Assembly (NCBI RefSeq): GCF_000714535.1
Contig: NZ_AUND01000003.1
Coordinates: 26,174-90,173 of the forward strand
Source of the DNA: Thioclava pacifica DSM 10166
Lineage (GTDB): Bacteria > Pseudomonadota > Alphaproteobacteria > Rhodobacterales > Rhodobacteraceae
Direction: 5' to 3'
Length of the DNA: 64,000 bases
This document shows, piece after piece, positions 17,799-26,411 of the stretch. A program made the translations under genes and the position numbers. The notes under the pieces are model-generated. The model was not told where the DNA came from and ran no database searches. It saw only the letters and a list, made by a program, of their open reading frames with translations. Positions within the stretch are counted from its first letter, which is position 1. Every line of letters starts with the position of its first letter.

Positions 17799-19431
17799 AT
17801 GGAGAGGGTAGGGGACGAGGGCGGGGCGCTCGGCGCAGAGGTCATGCGCAGAGCTGCGATCTTGCGACCACTTGTGCAAGCGTATCTCGCTGATTCAGGG
17901 AGTTTGGAACATGGGGTTCGCGACGTGGTCTGGGAGCTTGGCGTCAGCAGGGCGACGGTCTGGCGTTGGATACGGCGCCTTGCCGCGGACGGCGGGCGAA
18001 CCAGTGCGCTGGTACCGCGGAAGCGCGGACGGCAGCCGGGCACGGCGGCAATTTCCGGTGAGGTCGAGGCGCTCATCAAGGAGCACCTTCGCCGCTACCA
18101 CCTGCGCCGCGAGCGCGCCAGCCTGTCGCGGGTGGTGACGGAGATCCGCATTGCCTGTGGGGAGCGCGGATGGCGGGCGCCGGCGCGGCGGACCATCCAA
18201 CGCCGGCTCGATGAGTTGGATGAACGCAAAGTCATGAAGGCGCGAGAGGGCGCACGAGCGGCGCGCGAAAGGTTCGCACCCGTGCCGGGCAAGAACGTGG
18301 CTGACTTTCCGCTCGATGTCGTGCAGATCGACCACACACCTGCGGACATCATCCTTTTCGACAGTTTCGAGCGCAAACCCATCGGACGACCTTGGGTGAG
18401 CCTCTCCATCGACATCGCCACGCGGATGGTGACCGGATACCACGTTAGCCTTGAGGCGCCGTGTAGCCTCTCGGTGGCGCTTTGTCTGACCCGGACCGTC
18501 GCGCCGAAGGCGGCGCTCCTGACCGATCTGGCCAGTAGTGCACCCTGGCCCGCACCGGGCCGGCCGCGCAGCATCCACGTCGACAACGGCAGCGATTTCC
18601 TGTCGCGGGCCTTCCAACGGGCCTGTACAGCTGGAGATCGATCGCAGGTACCGACCCCTCGCGCGCCCGCATTTCGGCGGTCACATTGAGCGGATGATCG
18701 GCACAATGATGGGGGGCTATGCACCTGCTGCCTGGAACAACGGAGTTCTCCATCGTCGCCAAGGGCAGCTATGATGCCGAAGCCAAGCCCGCGATGAGTC
18801 TGAGCGAGTTTGACGGCTGGTTCGTTCTGGAAATCTGTCGCTACAACAACGGCGTTCACTCGAGCCTTGGCTGCACGCCCGTCGCCAATTGGGAGGCGCT
18901 GGCCGCGGAAATGTCGAGCGACATTCCCTTCGAGATGGAGGCGTTCCGAGAGAGCTTACTGCCAAGCGAGAAGCGCCAGGTTCGGCGGGATGGCATTCAT
19001 CTGTTCGATATCCGCTACTGGTCGGATGCCTTGGCGGGGCGGGTTGCCCGAAAGGACGGGAAGGTGGTCGTGCGCTACGATCCGCGTGACATCTCCACGA
19101 TCTGGGTCGAGCTTGACGGCGGACGGTGCGTGGAACCACGCTACCGCAACCTGGAAATCCCGCCGGTGTCGTTGAGGGAGTATCGCGAGGCCATGAAGAT
19201 GGCGCGGACCTTGGGAAAGACCGGGTCTAATGAGCTGGTCCTGGCTGAGTTGATCCGGCAGCAACGGCAGATCGAGGGGGAAAGCCGGGTCCTGACCAAG
19301 GCCGAACGCCGATCCCGCGAAAGACGCAGTGCGTCGAAAGGGCCAGCCCCAGAAGATCCTCGTTCGAGGGGCTGCGACTGGTCGACACCGGTGATACGTC
19401 CCGCCCGTTGTTCAAGGTGGAGCGATGGTAA
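17799..19431 (+). pseudogene. tniA: Frameshifted Mu/TniA-type transposase
   Basis: The first 280 codons encode a TniA-like transposase: an HTH (GVRDVVWELGVSRATVWRWI), then the DDE core with DVVQIDHTPADI (first Asp) and IHVDNGSDFLSRAF (second Asp). After QRACT near 18630 the frame is lost. The next piece, RYRPLARPHFGGHIERMIG with the catalytic Glu, is in a second frame, and from about 18717 the beta-barrel part (FSIVAKGSYDAEAKP, then WALAAEM-like sequence) is in a third. The C-terminal end (FEGLRLVDTGDTSRPLFKVERW) needs another shift to reach the stop at 19429-19431. With three shifts the gene is dead. It belongs to the Tn5053/Tn402-like tniA group or a near relative. Confidence 0.8.
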
Positions 19432-19433
19432 GG

Positions 19434-20000
19434 TGAGGGCGGGGGAAACTGGGGAAGACGGTCGTATCGCCTTCATTCAATCGGACATCTGGATCGACTT
19501 TCCCCGCGCGGAGCGGGTGCTGGAAAGGTTGCAAAGCCTGATCGACGCGCCGCGGCAAACCCGGATGCCAGGCCTTCTCGTCCACGGTGCTTCGGGCATC
19601 GGCAAGACGATGATCGCCCGGAACCTCTCGCGCAGATACGCGCCGGAATATGACCTGGCCCCGGGCATACCCCACACCCCAGTGCTCTTGTTGCAGGCGC
19701 CGCCCGCTCCTGACGAACGGAGGTTCTATCTGCATATCCTCGCGGCGGTCGGCGCGCCGGCAACGACGCTGGGCGTCCGCGCACAGAGCGTTGCCCCCTC
19801 GAAGTCCGAGTGAGTGCCCTGCTCCGCGATCTCGGGCTTCGCATGATCATGATCGACGAGGTCCACAACCTGTTGGCCGGAACCCACCGCGAGCAGCGCC
19901 GCTTCCTCAATGTCCTGCGCTATCTCAGCAACGAACTCGAGGCGTCTCTGGTCTGCTTCTGGGTCATTCGACTGCTAGCAGTGCGGAGAGAGGCTCCCTC
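19434..20000 (+). pseudogene. tniB: Broken TniB-type transposition ATPase
   Basis: This starts (GTG at 19434) just after the tniA stop. It encodes FIQSDIWIDFPRAERVLERL and Walker A LLVHGASGIGKTMIARNLSR of an AAA ATPase of the TniB family, which would help the transposase choose targets. Near 19800 the frame breaks, and the Walker B segment (MIMIDEVHNLLAGTHREQRRF, LRYLSNELEASLVCFWVI) continues in another frame, until it also fails around 19990. The C-terminal third is missing. It is therefore a relic, decayed together with tniA. No tniQ or resolvase gene was seen next to it. Confidence 0.75.
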
Positions 20001-20447
20001 CGATCCTTGGTAGGTCCGAAGTCGAGGTCCAGTCAGAAAAGTTGTTGCGTCGTGCCCGCGGCAGGGCAGGGCTGTTCGAGCAAGCCGCCACGTCCATCGG
20101 CAGCGTCGATCTCCGTCGCGCGATGCGGGCCGCCCGTTTTGCAATGGGGATCAAGAAGGTCCGCGGGGACCCGGCCTTCGCACTTCAGCGCCCCAGACCG
20201 GACGTGAGACTGTTCTGCCTCGCTGCGATCGCAATGGCCCGGAAGCGTCCGCTGGTTAAGGCGGCGATGTTCAGCACCGGCATCGACGGCTTTGCAAGGG
20301 TTGCGTTGCTGGCGGCATTCGAAAAGGAACCGCGCCTGCTAGCCGCCGTTGATCGGACCGTGGAACGCACCCGACAACGGACCTCCCCACTGGCAGCAGT
20401 ATCTCATAATTAAGGGCAAGAGATGTCGCCCAACGCGCCGCGTCTCA
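20001..20447. other. Unidentified remnant between relics
   Basis: A plus-strand frame (about 20042-20413) reads GLFEQAATSIGSVDLRRAM and KRPLVKAAMFSTGIDGFARV, which looks like protein but matches no family I know. It is flanked by tniB and IS66 relics and is probably also a broken gene. No start signal is visible. Confidence 0.35.
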
Positions 20448-20694
20448 TGTTTAACGCCAACGCGACACCAGTCTTCTGCCCCAACCTCGTGCCCCGCGGC
20501 GAACGCGTTTTCCGCGTCAGAGCGATTTGCTTGATCTGGTTCTCGACCAAGTTGGTATCCAACCCCAAACGGTCGTCTTCAAGGAAACGAGTTAGGCTGG
20601 GCCAGCGCGCCAGACTGTAACGAATGTCCTCGGCCAATTTGGATGAACGCGAGATGCGCGAGATCTGTGCCTTGAGCGAAGGGCGGAAGGTGGC
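20448..20694 (-). pseudogene. C-terminal relic of an IS66 transposase
   Basis: The minus strand encodes SRSSKLAEDIRYSLARWPSL, TRFLEDDRLGLDTNLVENQI and KQIALTRKT, the conserved C-terminal part of IS66-family TnpC. It is close to, but clearly different from, the TnpC copy at 48.6 kb. No N-terminal part, accessory genes or ends are present. It is fused in frame to the ATPase relic upstream, which suggests that an IS66 inserted in the ATPase gene and was then mostly deleted. Confidence 0.8.
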
Positions 20695-21309
20695 GATTAA
20701 TCGTGTCGCCGTCCCTGTGACGGTGATGTGGTGGGCCACGACCAGCGTGCCCGAGAGCCGCATCCCCTGCCGTTCACCGGGCCGAGCATCGGCGGCCACT
20801 GCGGCGGTGGATTTCTGCACCGGGCGGGATTCACCGGATCGCCTCGATCAGCCGTGCATCGGCGGGCACCCGGTCGCCAGCCTCGGCAAGGATCACGTCG
20901 CCAGGCATCAGATCCTTGGCCGCGATGCGCAGCCTCTAGCAGTCGCGCAGCACGCTGGCCTGCGGCGCGAGCGTCCGGTCCAGCGCGGCGATGGCGGCCT
21001 CGGCGCGGCCCTCCTGCAAGAATCCGGTCACCGCATTGGCAAGGACCACCACAAAGATCACGCCGGTGTCGATCCAGTGACCGAGCCCCGCGGTGATTGC
21101 GGCTGCGGCCAACAGGACGTGGATTAGCAGGTTGTTGAACTGGTGCAGGAATCGTCGCAGCGGGCCCGCCCGGCGCGCCTGCGGCAGGGCTTCGGCCCGT
21201 GCCGGGCTGGGCCAATACCGCCGGGCTGTCAATGGCCTGCCAGGCGGTGCCGCGTTCGGGCAGGGCGGGGGGAATCGGCGGGGAGGCCTTCGCGAGCGGG
21301 AGGGGTCAT
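20695..21309 (-). pseudogene. Broken P-type cation ATPase
   Basis: The N-terminal third of a Ca2+/Mg2+-type P-type ATPase is recognisable: WQAIDSPAVLAQPGTG, then RRFLHQFNNLLIHVLLAAAA (first membrane helices), NAVTGFLQEGRAEAAIAALD, and the actuator region AKDLMPGDVILAEAGDRVPA. The damage is multiple: frame changes near the N-terminus, an in-frame TAG after LAPQASVLRDC, and a small deletion that removes the essential TGES loop before QKSTAAVAADARPGER. Soon after, the sequence passes into an IS66 relic, so the phosphorylation site (DKTGT) and later domains are absent. The original start would be near 21309. Confidence 0.75.
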
Positions 21310-21354
21310 GGCGACTTCGGTGAAGATGCGGCGGCAGGATAGTGGCGTCGGGCC

Positions 21355-21942
21355 TCAGGTCAAATGGTTGACTATGCCCCACCACGCGAGGGCGATCAGC
21401 GCCATCGCGAGGACAAAGAGGATGAGGCCCGCAATCAGGACCAGCCCGTCGCGCTGCAAGAGTCCCACGGCGAGGGCGGTCGCCGCGATGGCCGGCGGGA
21501 TATTGCCGATGAGGGGAATGGGTAGTAGCATGGTCAGTCCACAGATCGCGCAGAGGATGGCCGTGATCGTCCGGCCCGCCGCGCCGGCAGCCCATTGCTG
21601 GCGCGGGTGGCTCAGATGTTCGAGCCGCTCGACCAGTGGCAGCGCGCGGTCCATCACTCGGCCCAACTGCGCCGCGCCCATGGGGTGGTGGCGCAGCGCG
21701 CGCGGCAGCCACAGCCCGGCGCGCGGGCAGAGCAGAAGCTGCGCCGAGACCAGAAGGATCGCGGCGCCGAAGGCAGTGGGGATGCCATAGGGCATGGGCA
21801 GGGTGCAGGGCAGCGCAAGGAGAAGGATCGCAAGCCCGTGGGCGCGGTCGCCAAGCCGGTCGATCAGCGCGCCGATGGTCACGGTGCCCGTGCCCGTCTC
21901 GCCCGCGAAATGTCTCAGAAACACGGAGATCCGTTCCGCCAC
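21355..21942 (-). CDS. exoD: ExoD-family membrane protein
   Basis: This 195-residue protein matches the ExoD family, small inner-membrane proteins first linked to exopolysaccharide synthesis in Sinorhizobium. Seen in the sequence: the N-terminal cytoplasmic helix with GTVTIGALIDRLGDRAHGLA, the conserved ALPCTLPMPYGIPTAFGAAI segment, and three or four further hydrophobic stretches (TITAILCAICGLTMLLPIPL, IPPAIAATALAVGLL, VLIAGLILFVLAMALIALAW). The biochemical role of the family is not known. The gene lies at the border of the stress island, upstream of the ATPase relic on the same strand and divergent from the amidotransferase-like gene. No close ribosome binding site was checked in favour of another start. 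Confidence 0.82.
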   Translation of the reverse strand: MAERISVFLRHFAGETGTGTVTIGALIDRLGDRAHGLAILLLALPCTLPMPYGIPTAFGAAILLVSAQLLLCPRAGLWLPRALRHHPMGAAQLGRVMDRALPLVERLEHLSHPRQQWAAGAAGRTITAILCAICGLTMLLPIPLIGNIPPAIAATALAVGLLQRDGLVLIAGLILFVLAMALIALAWWGIVNHLT

Positions 21943-22105
21943 GCCGATGCCCTCCGCCCCGCCCCTTCAGGCTGCTTACCCGTTAGATAGGTGATGCGGG
22001 CCGCGGGGAAAGGCCGTCGCTTGACCTTGGCGCCGGATCTGCGCCATGACGGACTTGGCCCGTCCGCGCCTGCCGCGCGGCCGGAAGCCGGGAGAGGCAA
22101 GACGC

Positions 22106-22921
22106 ATGTCTGAACTACTCGCCATCTCCAGCCGGCTGCCCACCAATGTAGGCTTCAGCCTCGAACGTCTGGCCCGGCGTGGTGGTGGCGAGGGGCCGCT
22201 CCGCGACGGCTGGGGCGTGGCGCTCTATCAGGATCGCGACGTGGCCCTTCTGCGCGAGCCGCGCGCCGCGGCCGAAAGCGAACTGGTGCGCTTCATCGAG
22301 CGGCAGACCCCGCCCAGCACGCTTGTCATCTCGCATATTCGGTTGGCCACGCGGGGCGCGCCGGCGCTGCACAACACCCAGCCCTTCATCCGCGAACTGG
22401 GCGGGCGAGTGCATGTCTTTGCCCATAACGGCGATATGCCGGGGATCGTAGTCGGGGGCGACGTTCCGCCCGGTCGGTTCCTGCCCGTGGGCGAGTCCGA
22501 TTCCGAACGCGCGTTCTGCCTCCTTCTGGACCAGCTCGAGGCCCCCTGGCGCGCCGCCGAAGGGGCCACGCCGCCGTTGGCCGAGAGGCTCGGTCTCGTG
22601 GCGGGTTTCGCGGCCGAGCTGCGCCGCCTCGGGCCGGTCAACTTCCTCTATGCCGATGGCGAGACCCTGTTCGCCCATGCCCACCGGCGCCGGCAGGCCG
22701 ATGGCGCGATTCGGCCGCCTGGACTGCATGTGCTGGAACGGCGATGTGAGAGCGAGGAACCCGCGCTGGACGGAGCCGGCATGACGCTCACCGGCGCGGC
22801 ACAGGAGGTCTGCCTGCTCGCCAGCGTGCCGCTGAGCGACGCGCCCTGGCAGCCGTTGGACGAGGGCGAAGTGATCGCCGTGGTCCAGGGCCAGACCGCG
22901 GCGCGGCATCCGCGGGTCTGA
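22106..22921 (+). CDS. Class II amidotransferase-like, Cys2 changed to Ser
   Basis: The 271-residue protein belongs to the YafJ-like class II glutamine amidotransferases (Ntn hydrolases): LERLARRGGGEGPLRDGWGV, ISHIRLATRGAPALHNTQPF and VFAHNGDMPG are the glutamine-binding motifs. In this family Met1 is removed and Cys2 becomes the N-terminal nucleophile (MCELLG...). Here the start reads MSELLAISSRLPT: codon 2 is TCT (Ser). The ATG at 22106 is preceded by GGGAGAGG, so the start is well supported. A Ser nucleophile works in some other Ntn hydrolases, but in this family Cys is the rule, so the protein is either inactive as a glutaminase or altered in chemistry. It stands alone, between exoD and the kefB-like gene. 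Confidence 0.85.
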   Translation: MSELLAISSRLPTNVGFSLERLARRGGGEGPLRDGWGVALYQDRDVALLREPRAAAESELVRFIERQTPPSTLVISHIRLATRGAPALHNTQPFIRELGGRVHVFAHNGDMPGIVVGGDVPPGRFLPVGESDSERAFCLLLDQLEAPWRAAEGATPPLAERLGLVAGFAAELRRLGPVNFLYADGETLFAHAHRRRQADGAIRPPGLHVLERRCESEEPALDGAGMTLTGAAQEVCLLASVPLSDAPWQPLDEGEVIAVVQGQTAARHPRV

Positions 22922-23089
22922 TCCGGGCGCGCACGTCTATCCTTTCGGGATCGGTGCGCCGATCGGTTCTGGAATACGGGCGCCCGAAAAGGTCGAGGGT
23001 CGAAAAGGTATCGGTCGCCGCAGAAGGTCCTGGCCGTGCCGCCCGACTGTAACCGCTCCAGCTGCCGAGATCATCTGTGGACGAAAAAC

Positions 23090-24235
23090 TCAGGCGTTCA
23101 GTCCCGACCGCCTGATCATGAGACTTCCGACCACAATGCTCGCACCAACCGCGAGTAGGATAGGGCCGGCGAATTTCTCCGCAACAATGCCCGACGCCGA
23201 GGAAACCGATAGCAGCATCAGACTGAATTCTCCTCCGTGGGCCAGGATGATCCCGGTGCGCAATGAGGTCTGAAACGACTCGCCGAATAGTCGGGCGACG
23301 ACCATAACAATCAGCGTCTTGCCCACGAGAAGAATGACAAGCCAGATCAGCACGACAGGCCATGCAGAAGGAATGATCCAAAGTGGCAATTGCGTTCCGA
23401 TGCCGATAAAGAAAATTCCGACAAACAAATCGCGGAAGGGCCTAATCTCGTTCTCGACCGCATGGCGCGCGTCGCCCTCGCCGATAATCATGCCGGCCGC
23501 AAATGCGGCGAGTGCCGGAGAAAGGCCGGCGGTGGCCGCGACAATCGCAGAGCCTAGTGCAATGGTGAGCGCGAGGAGTTGGGCAAGTTCCGGATCGCCA
23601 CGCGACGCTACCCAACGGGCAAGTATCTGCACCGGGCCACGGGCAATGAACAGAGCTGCAACCAATGCCGTTGCACCGGCGACGACCGTTATCACGGCAT
23701 ACCCTTCGGCGGCCCCGCTCATTGCATCGTGAAGAAGCAGAAATGCGACGGCTGCCAAATCCTGAAACAGAAGCACTGCAATGGCGAGGCGCCCTTGGGC
23801 CGATCCTAGAGCGTTCACGCTTGCGAGCACCTTGAGGCACATGGCCGTGGACGACATGGCAACGGCGCCGCCGACAAGGATCGCGGCGACGGGCGCGAGG
23901 CCGAATGCCAGACTTCCCACGACCGCAGCGAGTATTGTCGTGATCGCGACCTGCGCGCCGCCGACACCGAAAACGTGATGCCTGAGCGTCACAAGCTTCT
24001 CGAACGAGAATTCGAGGCCGAGCGCGAACAGCAAGAGTATCACGCCAATCTCGCCGATGTTGGTGAGGGCGGTGCTCTGAGCAAGCAGGCCGAAACCGGC
24101 CGGCCCAATCAACAGACCGGTCAGGATGTATCCCACGATGCTGGGCACGCCGATCCGTGAGCACGTCGTGACGAACACGAATGCCACACCGACCAGCAGG
24201 GCCGCACTTTCGAGAAATCCGGTCACGCCGTGCAT
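23090..24235 (-). CDS. KefB-like cation/proton antiporter, no RCK domain
   Basis: This 381-residue protein is the membrane domain of a CPA2 monovalent cation/proton antiporter with about 12 helices. Typical parts are RIGVPSIVGYILTGLLIGPA, GLEFSFEKL, AVLLFQDLAAVAFLLLHD and LILAHGGEFSLMLLS-like sequence (TGIILAHGGEFSLML). It ends at GSLMIRRSGLNA, right after the last helix: the cytosolic TrkA-N/RCK regulatory domain of E. coli KefB (about 600 residues) is not there. A kefB gene next to thioredoxin is a hallmark of the LHR/TLPQC heat-resistance islands. It is the last gene of the long minus-strand unit, 49 bases past trxC. Cation or pH homeostasis under heat or oxidative stress is inferred. Confidence 0.85.
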   Translation of the reverse strand: MHGVTGFLESAALLVGVAFVFVTTCSRIGVPSIVGYILTGLLIGPAGFGLLAQSTALTNIGEIGVILLLFALGLEFSFEKLVTLRHHVFGVGGAQVAITTILAAVVGSLAFGLAPVAAILVGGAVAMSSTAMCLKVLASVNALGSAQGRLAIAVLLFQDLAAVAFLLLHDAMSGAAEGYAVITVVAGATALVAALFIARGPVQILARWVASRGDPELAQLLALTIALGSAIVAATAGLSPALAAFAAGMIIGEGDARHAVENEIRPFRDLFVGIFFIGIGTQLPLWIIPSAWPVVLIWLVILLVGKTLIVMVVARLFGESFQTSLRTGIILAHGGEFSLMLLSVSSASGIVAEKFAGPILLAVGASIVVGSLMIRRSGLNA

Positions 24236-24284
24236 TTGACTTATCCAAATCGAATGGCGCAGGGAAGGCCAGGAGCCAAAATCA

Positions 24285-24707
24285 TCAGAGCCGCGATTGC
24301 GCCCATTGCGCGATCTGGGCGGCAGACATCGCGCCGCTCTGGCGCGCGATTTCCTTGCCGCCTTTGAATAGGATCATGGTGGGAATGCCGCGGATCCCGT
24401 AGCGGCCGGCGATCTGCTGTTCGGCTTCCGTATCGAGCTTGCCCAGGCGGACACGAGGTTCGAGCGAGCGCGCCGCCGCTTCGAATTGGGGCGCCATCAT
24501 CTTGCATGGCCCGCACCACTCGGCCCAGAAATCGACCAGCAAGGGCAGGTCGGCATTCGCGTGGCGGTCGAAATTCGCCGCCGTGAGCGTAACCGGATGG
24601 CCCTGAAAGAGGGCGCCGCCGCAGCGTCCGCAATTGGGATTGTCGCCCAGGCGCTCTTGCGGCACCCGGTTGGTGGAATTGCAGTTCGGGCAGATAACGG
24701 TCGTCAT
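24285..24707 (-). CDS. trxC: Thioredoxin 2 (TrxC type)
   Basis: A 140-residue thioredoxin with an N-terminal zinc-binding extension: CPNCNSTNRVP and CGRCGG (two CxxC pairs, residues 6-9 and 26-29), then the thioredoxin fold with the active site VDFWAEWCGPCKMMAPQFE and the cis-Pro loop GIRGIPTMILFKGG. TrxC proteins reduce disulfides and their zinc finger responds to oxidative or heat stress. The ribosome binding site AAAGGAAA precedes the ATG at 24707. It follows the ClpP-fold protease gene and precedes the kefB-like gene on the same strand, the order known from heat-resistance islands, where trx and kefB are neighbours. Confidence 0.95.
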   Translation of the reverse strand: MTTVICPNCNSTNRVPQERLGDNPNCGRCGGALFQGHPVTLTAANFDRHANADLPLLVDFWAEWCGPCKMMAPQFEAAARSLEPRVRLGKLDTEAEQQIAGRYGIRGIPTMILFKGGKEIARQSGAMSAAQIAQWAQSRL

Positions 24708-24764
24708 TTGATTTCCTTTGCTGAGCAGGCCCGATCTTCCGGGCGGTGGATGGTTCTCTCGACG

Positions 24765-25607
24765 TCAGTGGCCAGACAGGCCGCGGCGCGCCTCGCGTTC
24801 TCGCGGCACGGGCAGATATTCGACGCCGCCGCCCTGCCGCCGCACAGGCTGCGGGTAAAGCGTCATCAGTTCCAGGACTTCCTTGGGCATGTCCGTTCCG
24901 ACGGGCAGGCCCAGCTCGCGTGCCTCATCGGCGGAGATCGGATAATCATGGGTCCAGGTGCCGGTCGCCAGTTTCGCCGCCACATCCGCCGCCCGGGCCT
25001 CATCCATTTTGTCCGAGAGAAGCCGCTTCGCGAAGGCCTCGATCTGCGCGATGGCCTTGCGACCGACATCCGCCATGATCAGCGTCTGGTCGTCGATCTC
25101 GGCGATGGGTTTTTCCTCGACGACCTTGATCAGCGAGGCGGCGGGCATCTGGCCGAGCTGCGGATCGACGGGGCCCAGCACGGAATGCTCGCACATCACG
25201 ATCTCGTCGGCGGCAAGCGCGATCAAGGTGCCGCCCGACATCGCGTAATGCGGCACGAACACGGTGACCTTTCCCTTATGGCCCTGAATGGCCCGCGCGA
25301 TCTGGGTCGCTGCCAGCACCAGCCCACCCGGCGTGTGCAGCACGATATCGAGCGGCACCTCGTCGTCGGTCATCTGGATCGCGCGCAGGACTTCCTCGGA
25401 ATCGTTGACGTCGATGTAGCGCATCACGGGGAAGCCCAGCAGGTTCATCGTCTCCTGCCGGTGGATCAGCGAGATGACGCGGCTGGCGCGTTTCTTCTCG
25501 ATCTGGGCGATCTTGCGGGTGCGCATCGCCTCCAGATATCTGCGCTGAAGCACCGGTTGCAGCGCAGAGAAGATGAAGAAGAGCCAGAAAAGCTGCGTTA
25601 TGTCCAT
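24765..25607 (-). CDS. Membrane-anchored ClpP-fold serine protease (SDH/SppA-like)
   Basis: The 280-residue protein starts with one membrane anchor (residues 5-20, QLFWLFFIFSALQPVL) and a basic coiled segment (RRYLEAMRTRKIAQIEKKRA). The rest is the ClpP/crotonase-like fold of the serine dehydrogenase proteinase family: PLDIVLHTPGGLVLAATQIA, then HYAMSGGTLIALAADEIVM, where MSGGT holds the likely nucleophilic Ser, and GPVDPQLGQMPA. The name of the family is historic; the members are thought to be membrane proteases. The start at 25607 has GGAGGAC upstream and lies inside the end of the rhomboid gene (10-base overlap), so the two are translationally coupled. The pair would form a membrane proteolysis module within the island. 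Confidence 0.85.
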   Translation of the reverse strand: MDITQLFWLFFIFSALQPVLQRRYLEAMRTRKIAQIEKKRASRVISLIHRQETMNLLGFPVMRYIDVNDSEEVLRAIQMTDDEVPLDIVLHTPGGLVLAATQIARAIQGHKGKVTVFVPHYAMSGGTLIALAADEIVMCEHSVLGPVDPQLGQMPAASLIKVVEEKPIAEIDDQTLIMADVGRKAIAQIEAFAKRLLSDKMDEARAADVAAKLATGTWTHDYPISADEARELGLPVGTDMPKEVLELMTLYPQPVRRQGGGVEYLPVPREREARRGLSGH

Positions 25608-26347
25608 GGACCTTGTCCTCCTTGCCGTCGGCCGTCGGGCAAAAAGCCGTAGATGCCTTCGTCGCGGTAGTAATTGCGATAGACGTCCGCGCGCCTCCGC
25701 AGGAATGGCGTGACGAGCCAGCCGGCGACGAACCCGCCGATATGCGCCCACCAGGCGATGCCGCCCGTGGCCTGATCGCCCAGCGACAGGATGCCGGGGA
25801 TCACCTGCAGGCCGAGCCAGATCATCGCGAAGCCAAAGGCCGGGACCTCGAAGAACAGCGGCAGGAAGAGAACCGGCACCATCACCACCAGCTTCGCCGA
25901 CGGAAACATGCGCGCATAAGCGCCGATCACGCCCGCGATCGCGCCGGATGCGCCGAGCGCGGGAATGACGGAATCGGGGTTGGCCAAGGCATGCGCCAGG
26001 CTGGCCGCGATACCGCAGAACAGATAGAACAGCGTGAACCGGCCCGGCCCAAGCCGGTCCTCGACCGCGGGGCCGAAGATCCAGAGCGTCCACATGTTCA
26101 GGATGAGGTGCAGCCAGCCCCCGTGCAGGAAGATATTGGTCAGGAATGGGGTCCAGTCGGACGGGGCGACGAGGCTTAGCTGTCCGAAGAAGCGCGAGGG
26201 CACCAGCGCGAACTCGAACAGGAACCGGTCCAGCACGCGCGGCGGCAGGCTGGTCTGATAGAGGAACGCGAGGACGCTCATGCCGATGACCGCCCATACG
26301 ATGACGGGCGGGTAACGGCGTGCGACGCTGTCAAGATAGGGAAACAA
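25598..26347 (-). CDS. Rhomboid family intramembrane serine protease
   Basis: A six-helix rhomboid protease of 249 residues. The diagnostic parts are HGGWLHLILNMWTLWIFGPA (the HxxxN helix), ALGASGAIAGVIGAYARMF (catalytic Ser in GASGA) and GGIAWWAHIGGFVAGWLV (catalytic His). Rhomboids cut transmembrane segments of other proteins. The C-terminal cytosolic tail is basic and ends RRQGGQGPWT. It overlaps the next gene, a ClpP-fold membrane protease, by 10 bases. Upstream is a low-GC transporter gene, and beyond it a broken second copy of the rhomboid N-terminus. The protein may clear damaged membrane proteins during heat stress, in line with FtsH and HtpX in the same island. Confidence 0.93.
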   Translation of the reverse strand: MFPYLDSVARRYPPVIVWAVIGMSVLAFLYQTSLPPRVLDRFLFEFALVPSRFFGQLSLVAPSDWTPFLTNIFLHGGWLHLILNMWTLWIFGPAVEDRLGPGRFTLFYLFCGIAASLAHALANPDSVIPALGASGAIAGVIGAYARMFPSAKLVVMVPVLFLPLFFEVPAFGFAMIWLGLQVIPGILSLGDQATGGIAWWAHIGGFVAGWLVTPFLRRRADVYRNYYRDEGIYGFLPDGRRQGGQGPWT

Positions 26348-26411
26348 TTCAGCTCCTACTTGCTGATGAGCTTATGAGAGGTGCGTGTTCGTTGGATCTG
26401 CTTTCGGGCAT

